Under the pieces are notes generated by a model. It was not told the origin of the DNA, made no database searches, and saw only the letters and a list, made by a program, of their open reading frames with translations. Both the position numbers and the translations under genes were made by a program. A stretch of 64,000 bases of DNA from Lentinula raphanica (lineage: Eukaryota > Basidiomycota > Agaricomycetes > Agaricales > Omphalotaceae). The first letter of the stretch is position 1; each line of letters begins with the position of its first letter. The stretch is taken from contig JANVFP010000019.1 in assembly GCA_027919835.1 (NCBI GenBank), forward strand, positions 1-64,000, in the 5' to 3' direction. Below are positions 33,580 through 42,460 of this stretch, piece by piece.

Positions 33580-35472
33580 TTAACATCGTAACCACATGTG
33601 GGTACAGGGTAGAATATAAATAGGAGACCAGTCAAAAAATTCGGTGCGCAGTTGAGAATCGGCAAAGAAAAGTCGGATCAAATCGAAGAAGTGATCAGTA
33701 AATCCATTATCTGGATCGTCAAGGAATGAATAACCAGGTTCACAGTTGACCAAGTTATCTGTAAGTGAGCCATAGTTAACACGATGGGACAGACCAGCTA
33801 AGATTTTTTGTTCCCATAGTGTAACAATCTGTTGTTGGAGACTGTCAAATATAGAGCAGATTTGATCTTGTGTGATGAGTTTGCCTTTGAAGCGTAATGC
33901 TGAATAACATTCCTGATCATCCCACCAGATCTTGGGAGCCTCTATAGAGCTATAAGCTATAGCAGTAGCATAATGGGTCATAGCACGTAAAGCACTGAAA
34001 GTAGTTTGCTCTTTTTCTATGACCCATTTACGCAAAGCCTGAATAGCATCTAACTGATCAATATAGGCCCCAGATGTCATTAGACAATGCAGCTCATAGA
34101 GAACTACTAGACGTATAGCCCATGAGAACTTGGCTATAGGCTTTGATACATCTTTGGGATTGGCAAATTCCCCATGTTCTTTCAGATGAATCAAAGCCAT
34201 AAAGCACATGGTGGGATCAGGGAAGCTATTAGGCTTGTGGGCAGGATTGTACCAGACACTGGTCCACAGAGCTTGTAGAGTTGCATGCACTGTGGTGTGA
34301 GAGGGAGAGTGGACAAGGTTTTGAAGAGCTTTAGTAAGCTCAAGAGACATGGGATAAGAGTAATGGATTGATGTGCGCAGAAGACTGATAATGAGCTTTT
34401 GAACCAGAGCAACATACTCCTGCAAAGTTGAAGCTTCTTGATGGTGAGACTGTAAGGGACGATTGCTGATTCTAAATGAACTAAATTAACATCACTTGTC
34501 TCTTAATAGAGGTAAAAGATGACTCACTTATTAGGTTCTGGAGAATTTAGGATTTCTAACACAGAGATATGTGTTTTATCCAAACTAAGGAGTTTGGTAC
34601 AGTCCAAGAAGTAAGCATGAATTGCTTGCTGAACCATTGGATATTCATCTACAGCAGGGGCTTTGACAAGAGAACGAAGTTCCTCTGGATCAAAATTGGA
34701 GACATGAATATGCCATTGAGTTCGAATAAGAAAGGGATGAATCTTCTGAGCATTAGGTAGTGGCTGTCCAGTGCGCTGAGATTGCCAATCAAAGGCAATA
34801 AGTTCTGCCTCAATAGATTTGAAGGAAGAATCATGCTCAACACGCATTTCAGCAAGGGTAGGAGGTGTTGGATTTTTGGGATAAATGCGTAATATGGTTT
34901 TAGTGGTGCCTTTGTTGATATATTGCCCACAAACTGGAATAGGAAGCAGAGAAGAGCTGGGATGATGATCTTTAAGATGTTGAAGAACAACCTGAGCAGA
35001 GGTACTGTTGAGATAGCAACTAGGACAGCCAAAGATATTGTTGTGAAGCTTTAGTCCAGAAAATTCTGGATACACTTGATCATTATTGAGATCAGGATAT
35101 TCAGATAGAAGATCCAAGTGCTGGTTAATTTCCTGAAGTTGAGTGACTACAGAAGCAGACACAGAATACTGGTGAGTTCTGGACAAATGCCTATTGATGC
35201 CTTTGGTAGAGAAGGCACTACCACATTCAATGCAAACAAGCAGATGCAATGAGGTGTTGACTTGCAATCCAAGTGAAGAGAGAAATGGGTTGGTGATCAA
35301 GTCATTAAATCCCTCAACTTTGTTGAAAGTCAAGTGCTAAAAAATCAAATATGAATTAAGAGCAACTTCCTCTAAATTTAATATACCTGAGGAGATGATT
35401 TCTATATAAAGGTCAATCAAAATTCTTTGCATAATAATAAAATAAAAATACCTGTTGTTCAGATGATGACAT
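33580..35472 (-). pseudogene. Truncated, diverged copy of the OrsD-recombinase gene
   Basis: Exons 35472-35452, 35336-34528 and 34471-33580 join in frame from MSSSEQQ to a stop at 33580, giving 573 residues. It has the OrsD region with two clear fingers (CIECGSAFSTKGINRHLSRTH and CPSCYLN...HLKDHH), followed by the recombinase N-terminal region. Similarity to the complete gene (for example SLTDNLVNCEPGYSFLDD against EISDNLVDHTPNYSAFND) stops about 44 residues before the first catalytic Arg. The active-site half and the helicase are absent. The last 15 residues are encoded by the E-box/TATA block, so the truncation is a junction, not a simple stop. Divergence is high throughout, so it is an old paralogue, though the remaining frame is undamaged. 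Confidence 0.75.
33593..33624 (+). promoter_or_regulatory. E-box/TATA block, copy 1
   Basis: CACATGTGG, then CAGGGT, then AATATAAATAGG: 28 of 32 positions match 40331-40362. CACATGTG is a palindromic E-box and TATAAATAGG is a good TATA box 11 bp or more downstream. It lies 21 bp after site S4 and reads antisense into the truncated gene. Confidence 0.6.
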
Positions 35473-36625
35473 GCTGATTTGAGCAAATTCAAGAGTTATA
35501 ATGGGTTCAGAACAAAGCTAGTTATTGCTAGAATCTAAATTAAAGCCAATATGGAACCATTTTCAATGCCAGCTCACTGAAAGCTTTTTAAGAGATGATG
35601 GTGGTAAGAGATCAAGAGGGATCAAAGATTCTTTCCCACACTTTGTTTGGCTAGCTCTTATATACCAGAAGTCATGTGACTGTGGAGTCTAGAGCCATCA
35701 GCTTATATAAGTCTGTCATTTACATATATAAAGGCTGCTAATTTCCACAAATCCCCCCTTCCTTTCTACCACATCCCTCTGTATTTAAATACCAAGTTTT
35801 ATCTTCATTTCCACCTTACAGCCCTTAAATAAGAGACAAGAAGATCATTGTGAGCCTCTAGACCTCTCAGTGAGCAATAGAAAAACTTTGAACCAGTGTT
35901 AGACAACAATCATGTGAGTAACTTGCTTATTCTTCTCACAGTGGCTATGCAGAATTAAGGAGACTATTTGCTTAATTTAATATTTAACTTTTAGGTCTTC
36001 AATCTATTATCAAAGCATGCATAAATCCCTGTCTAAACAGACAAAATCCTTAACTTTGTAAATATTTACATTTGTGAGTTATTCCCACAATATCTTTCAT
36101 CAATGCAGTATCATTAAGAGCTCCTTCCTCATAATTTAATATTCATCACTAACAGTGTTTTGAACAGGGTGCAAGTCAACTGTGAAATATTTGAAAACAC
36201 CAGTTTATATAGAATACAGGTTGAACAGGTATTTATAAAAAACACCACTTTATATAGATAAAGGGTGGATAGGATGAAAGTGGTGGCAGCAAAAGCCACC
36301 AGTTTATTGACACCAACCTCTGTAAGTCATTTACCACCACTTTTGCCACCACTTTTGCCACCAGTTTATGACCCAAAGGGTCAATTGTAAAAAAATAATA
36401 TACCTTTGATACATTTTGCATGACTTGGTCAATAACTAACAGTGAAATAGGCTGAATTAAGAGAAAGGTGCCATTAATTTAATGTCACTGAGCTCTAGTG
36501 GCACCAAACTGGCGTTTTGGAGCCATTTGCCACCAGTTTGGCGGCTTTTGGCTCTCAATTTCAAACTGGCGTTTTTGAGGTGATTTTTTTGGCCTTTGAG
36601 CTCATTTTTTTCAAATATTTATATT
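35473..36625. other. Intergenic stretch without a clear gene
   Basis: This AT-rich sequence contains short duplicated motifs: TTTATATAGA(A/T)A twice near 36200-36260, CCACCACTTTTG twice near 36335-36360, and (A/C)AAACTGGCG half-sites near 36508-36570. Two possible TATA boxes lie near 35658 and 35703. No open frame with coding signs is visible. Confidence 0.5.
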
Positions 36626-36660
36626 AAACTGGCGCCAGTTTGGGGAAAGAGATATATAGG
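36626..36660 (+). promoter_or_regulatory. Promoter of the second BAH gene: palindrome plus TATA
   Basis: AAACTGGCGCCAGTTT is a perfect 16-bp palindrome at 36626-36641, followed by GATATATAGG. The start codon is at 36682. Three half-sites of type ACTGGCG or CGCCAAA lie within the preceding 140 bp, which suggests an operator cluster. Confidence 0.5.
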
Positions 36661-36681
36661 GGATAAGATATATAGTATGTC

Positions 36682-37814
36682 ATGATCCCAGACGACAGTC
36701 CAGGATCAGATGTATTGAAAGGCAGATTTGAAAGCACCACCAGCAAACAGTATTCTAAATTTGAACTAACTCCAAGATGGACTGGGAAAGCTTCATTTGC
36801 AGTCACTAAAGGATCATAGTGAGTTGATATTGTTATAATAACTGCTTGATGTGCTAACTTCGATAATTAGTATTGCTGTGGCTTCTACGGGCCTCAATAA
36901 TACTCCTGTTGATGTTGACAATGATTTGTCCAAAATGTGGATAGCCGAAGTACTTAGGATCAGAAAAACAGCAGCAAAGGCTGTTATTCTTGAGATCCGG
37001 TACTTCCGTAGATGGACAGAAAATGAAGAGTGAGTTTTAGTTCAAATTTTTATAAATAAAAGATAGTGACTGTGCTCCAATTAGAATGATTACTTACCCA
37101 GTGAAGACTGCCCAAAAGCTTCAACATGCTGCAGGAGAGAATGAAGTGTTACATACTGGATGGGATGTGGGATATATCCTCAGTACAGATGTCTTTTGTG
37201 AGTGATTTTGCTATTCAAATACTCCATAAATCTGACAGTCTTTTCAAGCTTTGGTGAACCTGATCAATATCGACTTTGACGAAACCAGTGGCCATCAACC
37301 TATTCCCTATGACACATTCTTCTTTCGACATCAGCTTACCTTACACGAATCAACCAAAAGTGGCCAGGCTCCTTGGCATACTAGAGTGATCGTCACCAAG
37401 GACAACAAGAAATCACAATTCTATCATCCCAATCAAGACGCTCAGTATCTCTGTCCTACCTGTTCTCGCTGGGTTACCTTCAACATTGGAGGTGATCAGT
37501 TCAAAGAGGAAACCTTTCAGCCCCTTGACGATTACTTCGTTGACTCCCCAATTCCTGTTCTGCGAGGTGGTGGGTGGCTGTCTGTATTGAAGACGGTTTG
37601 GGAAGGAGTTGATAGGTTGTATGGGTCTGAGGCAGCTAGAAGTTGGCTTCTAGCTGGCTCTGAATATGGATGGAATGATCACCATCTTGAAACTGATCAA
37701 GCCAAGGCTGCTGCTACTTTTATGGTTAACCTCTACAATCATTTGAAGGATCCTAACTTAGTAGTTCATTGCAAGGTGGGAGCAGGCAGAAAGAGGAAGA
37801 GGGGGGGCAACTAG
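36682..37814 (+). CDS. BAH-domain protein with CxxC motif, 324 aa, 4 exons
   Basis: Phase-checked exons are 36682-36818, 36871-37029, 37085-37197 and 37249-37814 (325 codons). The BAH-like core runs from about residue 45 to 145: GSYIAVASTG, then MWIAEVLRI, the aromatic strand ILEIRYFRRWTENEE, and ENEVLHTGWDVGYI. The C-terminal half has FYHPNQDAQYLCPTCSRWVTF, which matches the YNPQKDQQIYCRKCKIYYH motif of the protein at 6447-7749, so the two are relatives. The end is basic (GRKRKRGG). A chromatin-binding role is inferred from BAH. It lies between the truncated recombinase copy and the 196-residue gene, inside the S4-S5 interval. Confidence 0.75.
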
Positions 37815-38404
37815 GCTAATAATTGGCAATCTTGGTATATAAATGAAGTGAACTAATTGTATATAGAATATAGCTCAAGATAGATAGTCATATCAGTACA
37901 TAAATGAAGAAAGCTAATTGTATATAGAATATTGCTCAAGATAGATAGCATAGGTTAAAAAAATAATCCTTGGGACCATAGCTTTTAAGACTTAATTCAA
38001 ATAGTTTGAGCACTTAAAATACTCTTCCTAAGTGAAATTGCACTATGTTCATAAATTTGAACAATATTCATGGAAAAATAACATATGATTGCAAGTGATA
38101 TCATGTGATCAAAAAACTCGGACTGATCAAGTGATTAATTTCCCACAGTTGATATATCATGTGATCAAAAACTTCGGACTATAAAAAGCAGCAATTCTTG
38201 TGGCTGTGTGATATTTCTCTCTTAAACTCATACCACCACCATCTTCTCCTCACTACTATTTCCTATTCACTCTTACCTTTTGCTCACTACCATCTCCTAC
38301 TCACTATCACCTCCTGCTCATCACCATCACCATCACCTACTCACTATCACCTCCTGCTCATCACCACTACCTGGTTACTACCATCTCCTGCTTTGATTTG
38401 TTGC
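37815..38404. promoter_or_regulatory. Intergenic region with duplicated TGTGATCA boxes and TATA
   Basis: A 24-25-bp direct repeat containing ATCATGTGATCAAAAA and CGGACT occurs at about 38099-38123 and 38157-38180. The second copy runs straight into CTATAAAAAG at 38179-38188. This looks like the promoter of the gene starting at 38405. The leader contains a run of CTCACTA/CCATCTCCT units near 38230-38390. A 60-bp duplication (CTAATTGTATATAGAATAT) is visible near 37850-37945. Confidence 0.5.
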
Positions 38405-39050
38405 ATGTCCAAGTTGGAAAACAAAGTAAGTACAGATATTATTCAAGAGTATTGATCAAATTATAATGAATATGAGTTAGACCACCATACTTGCAGATGA
38501 TGCACCTGACAGGGAGGTTTTTAGCCAACTCCAGCATGCCGTCAATGCTCTTCCCTGTGATAATCGACCTTTTGTATGGCCTCGCTATCTTGCAGGCAAA
38601 GATGCTACCCAGATCAACTCCTGGTTTGCCCATGACCCTCCATTGCTGGAATACTACAGTTACCCTTCACGTTATACCAGTGATGTGAGGGGTGTTACAA
38701 GCAATGTCCGGATTCTTCTTGTCACCTTTCTACCCCAAGGCTGGATCCGAAGCAATCAGTTTGATGAATCTGGGGTGCTGAAATGGAAAACGGCAGTGTG
38801 GCATGTGAAAGCTGTTGCTTTGATCAAGCCCAAGCTGGAAGCACCAAAGACAGAGAAAACTCGGATCCTTGTCTTTGATGTAGATGGTCAAGATGATGGA
38901 GATGTTGACATTACCACTATCCAACGACGTCGTGTCACTGATGTCTATCTTCACGAACTTCTCTATAAGCGCTTGGGAATGGGACGAAGCAATGAGATGT
39001 GGACCAATTATAAACATGACTTGAGAGGTGAAGGACTGTGTTTGAATTAA
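38405..39050 (+). CDS. Hypothetical protein, 196 aa, 2 exons
   Basis: The exons are 38405-38425 and 38481-39050, with an intron of 55 nt. They sum to 197 codons and read from MSKLENK through TTILADDAPDREVF to GEGLCLN. The intron acceptor TTAG is used in place of a nearby CAG because only TTAG keeps the frame. The protein has a mixed alpha/beta look (VRILLVTFLPQGW, TAVWHVKAVALIKP, TRILVFDVDG) and no motif I recognise. It lies 37 bp before palindromic site S5, much as the recombinase-helicase gene ends 14 bp before S3. Confidence 0.65.
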
Positions 39051-39086
39051 CCCCTAGACTATTCTCAATCATGTAGAGTCAAAATC

Positions 39087-39117
39087 TGCGTTTTAAAATT
39101 TTCAATGACTAAACGAA
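39087..39117. other. Palindromic site S5 (31 bp, imperfect)
   Basis: Arms TGCGTTTT and TAAACGAA, with one base changed in the right arm, 37 bp after the stop of the 196-residue gene. Confidence 0.6.
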
Positions 39118-39480
39118 ACCTAACAACATAGGATGACACTTGTATATATAAATCTATATTAAAGTTAACAGTATTTAGGTGATGGTAGTTTATTTTTTCA
39201 AAATTGATCTTATTCTATGAAAATTTAGTAAAAAATGAAAGGAATAGACTAAAAATACTCTCATCAATCAAAGCTACCTCATTGGCTCTAAAAACGCGAA
39301 ATAAAAACGAAAACCAGACACTTTTGACCACTAATGTTGCTCAAAACTATGCTACATTGAGTATAAATGATATAGATATTGTTTTCATTATATTTCATAC
39401 TGTTAATGATCTAGAATAACTTATATTATGTAGTAATGACTGGTTTAATATATATATATTAGCATTGATAGAGTTATATT
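39118..39480. other. AT-rich stretch between site S5 and array C
   Basis: Low-complexity AT-rich sequence. It contains an open frame of 71 codons that lacks coding character. I see nothing else. Confidence 0.4.
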
Positions 39481-39619
39481 GAGGTAAATATCAAAGTTGA
39501 CATTGAAATTGTCAAAACTACATTGAGAGAACATGAGTATTGATATTGAAGCTGACTTGACTGGTTTCAGATCACTGTAACTAGTGTAAGGTTTATATAA
39601 CTAGTTTACAGCCAATATA

Positions 39620-40198
39620 GCCAGTTTGAGATTGACATTGGTAGTTAGAGCTCAATATTGAGGTCAACATTGATATTAGCATTAAGGTGGACATTGGTAG
39701 TTGACGGTCAACATGGATAGTTTGAGATTGACATTGTGGTTGACATTGAGGTCGACATTGTGGGTTCAAGGTCTATGTTGGTGGTTACAGGTCGACATTG
39801 GTAGTTACAGGTCGACATTGGTTGTTAGAGGTCGACATTGGTAGCTAGTGGTTGACATTGGTCATTAGAGGTCGACATTGAGGTCGACATTGGTAGTTAG
39901 AGCTCAACATTGAGGTCGACATTGAGGTTGACATTGGTAGTTAGAGGTCAACATTGAGGTCGACATTGAGGTCGACATTGGTAGCTAGCGGTCGACATTG
40001 GTCATTAGAGGTCGACATTGAGGTCGACATTGGTAGTTAGAGGTCGACATTGAGGTCGACATTGGTAGCTAGCGGTCGACATTGGTCATTAAAGGTCGAC
40101 ATTGAGGTCGACATTGGTAGTTAGAGGTCGACATTGAGGTCGATATTGAGGTCGACATTGTCAGTTTGAGGTCAACACTAGTGGTTAAAGGTCGACCT
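39620..40198. repeat. Array C: GGTCGACATTG repeats
   Basis: Units of 12 and 20 bp alternate: AGGTCGACATTG and AGGTCGACATTGGTAGTTAG. I count about 19 exact GTCGACATTG cores plus variants such as GTTGACATTG and GTCAACATTG at the left edge, where the array decays. GTCGAC is a palindrome. The array lies between sites S5 and S6. Confidence 0.85.
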
Positions 40199-40204
40199 AT
40201 GTAA

Positions 40205-40235
40205 TTCGTTTTTGAAATTTAAGCAGCTAAACGCA
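40205..40235. other. Palindromic site S6 (31 bp, imperfect)
   Basis: Arms TTCGTTTT and TAAACGCA directly after array C. The left arm has one changed base. Confidence 0.6.
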
Positions 40236-40243
40236 AATTAGAT

Positions 40244-40318
40244 GTCGACGTGTGTTATAATTACTGATGGTGTTCATTAAAGAAAGGTCGACCTTCAGTA
40301 ATTATAACACACATCGAC
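40244..40318. other. 24-bp inverted repeat
   Basis: Arms at 40244-40267 (GTCGACGTGTGTTATAATTA...) and 40295-40318 are reverse complements with one mismatch, around a 27-nt loop. It lies between site S6 and the E-box/TATA block, so it may be a terminus or a replication/recombination hairpin. Confidence 0.7.
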
Positions 40319-40330
40319 ATCGACCGGATC

Positions 40331-40362
40331 CACATGTGGATCCAGGGTGTAATATAAATAGG
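40331..40362 (+). promoter_or_regulatory. E-box/TATA block, copy 2
   Basis: CACATGTGG, CAGGGT and AATATAAATAGG, 28 of 32 positions identical to 33593-33624. Here the E-box sits in an 18-bp perfect palindrome (GGATCCACATGTGGATCC). No gene of the recombinase type follows downstream. Confidence 0.6.
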
Positions 40363-40538
40363 TAGCCACTACCTCCCTACAGCCATTTTTGGATTCATCT
40401 GTGATTTTTAGCATCCCAAAATCAATGATGTCATAACATACATTTTTCTATTCAAAAATACCATAACCCAAAAAGGAAATCAATGACGTAATGATATAAC
40501 CCTAATTTACCTGATTTCATGATTGTCGTAAACGTAGT

Positions 40539-40817
40539 CACTTCGCGAAGTGCAGCATAGCTTCGCGAAGTAGATTTATTATAATATACCTATTAAATAA
40601 TAAAAGAATTATTGAATATTAATAAATATACTAAATAGCCGAGCACCCCCCGGAGCCCTACTGGCCTGCCCGAAAGGGTTTTTTGAGCTTCGAGAGCCAC
40701 TCGGGTTACTTCGCGAAGTAATCTTCGAGACTTATCGGACTACTTCGCGAAGCTCCTACAGCTACGGGTGGTATAATACGTATAATACAGCTGTATTATA
40801 TCCTCCCAGGGCTCCGG
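40539..40817. repeat. Cluster of CTTCGCGAAG palindromes in a possible miniature element
   Basis: Four CTTCGCGAAG cores occur. Two are extended to perfect palindromes of 14 bp (40539-40552) and 16 bp (40706-40721). The last two lie between a 10-bp perfect inverted repeat, CCGGAGCCCT at 40650-40659 and AGGGCTCCGG at 40808-40817. Confidence 0.6.
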
Positions 40818-40879
40818 CCTAAAATACGGTATCATACCGCCAGAAATTCTTTGATACCCAGCACTAATATATTGGGTAG

Positions 40880-42460
40880 AATTTACTTGAAAAATGATCC
40901 GGAAGCTGAACCTGTGCCCGAGGAAAAGGACCTGGATACAGGTTCAATTTGAGCCGTTCACAGGGTTAAATAACGAGTCAGATCAACCCGGTAGGTGGCA
41001 CATAGTGCTGGGATCACGACTGCTTTCAGGACGACTACTCTCAAAACGACCACTTCTCAGAGAGTACTTTGGTTTGGTGGACCACCGAATCCGAATCTAC
41101 GTCCGACATTCATCGTTCCCTTCCAAAGCCATCTCCGATCGTCTTCAGATGTTTTTCAAAGATGGAGAGGAGTTTATCGATATCTCTAGTACATCTCTGG
41201 CCTGCTTGGGCTCCGTTTTTCTCCTTGACACGATAGTCCGCAAGATGTCGGTTGGCAATTAGCGGCCGAATTTTAGGACACTCCATATCGAACTCGATCA
41301 AGCAAGTGCCTACGTTGTGAAGAATTCGTGTGACACTGGAGGAATGACTTTCGTCCAAAAGTTTCTGCTTTGCTCGCAGTCTATTCCATCTACTTCGAAA
41401 GTGTTCGCATAGAGGACTGTTCTTACTCTCACTGCCAGTATCGCTCCCTCGTCGAATCTTATGAATTGTTCCAAGGGAGCAACGAGAGCAGGAACGACCT
41501 ACAATATATCGCCAATTCTCGAATGAACTCTTGTTGAAGGAATGCTTCATACTGGTGCATTATTCGTTGATGAGCTGCGCATCCCTCATGTCGTTTGTCC
41601 TGTTTAAACCAGTCATCGAAGCGGTTCTCTCCGAGCAGGATTCAAGGTGAAAGATTGGTTCAAATTATGCTGTCACCATACCGTACCTAAACACGTATGT
41701 TCTGTTACAGAGTGACCTCATTGCCCCGAACATTGCAAGAAGATTGAGAAACCTGATGCTGGTGATATTGATAAGACGTGAAGAGATGGAATGAACGCTT
41801 CCTGGGATGTCCCTCAAGCTTATCGTTAGTTTGACTCACGATTCAAAACCGAGCTTCACAAGTCCAAAATCCCGCCAGCACGTGGAGGTTAAGGCTCCAC
41901 CAATCTCACAATGTCCCCGGACGACCCGAATCTGATTGTCAGGACATTTAAGGCATACTGAAAGAGGAGGTGGAACTGTTATACGTAGAAGTACGGATCC
42001 TTAAACGTCTTCGATTGACTCATGTTCAATAGACGATGTTGGCCCACGAATGCGTGAAATCATGAACCGTTTGGGAAGGGAGCGCTGAATTGTGTATTCC
42101 TAATCTGCAGACCGTTCCGGTAGCTTTCTGTCATCGATGGCAACTTGCAAGCCTGATCGGCGCGAGTATCCAACTTATCGTCTTGCAAAAGCTCAAAATT
42201 GGATTTCATCCCGATAAATTGAAACCGGTTTGACAGCCTTCGCCGCTGTAGGGCTAGCAGACTTTGAGAAATCTTAGTATTTCGAGGCTGAACTGAAGGC
42301 GCCTTGGTTTTTGCCTTTGCCTTGACTCATTTCAAACAAGGCAAAGGGGAATTAGAAAACTGTCTTGCGACAGCATTACATGCAAACTATGATATGCAAT
42401 TGATTGTCAGAGTGAAACAACCCATCTGCCAACTATGATATATGCCTTGTATCCATACTC
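40880..42460. other. Stretch without a supportable gene
   Basis: Two overlapping open frames exist, 40894-41262 (plus, 122 codons) and 41110-41550 (minus, 146 codons). Neither has a motif, introns or clear codon bias, and they cannot both be real. The rest to 42460 shows no open frame of interest. It may be a decayed gene. Confidence 0.4.

Noticed and set aside
40894..41550. Two overlapping hypothetical genes on opposite strands
   Set aside because: Neither shows motifs, introns or good start context, and they overlap in antisense.
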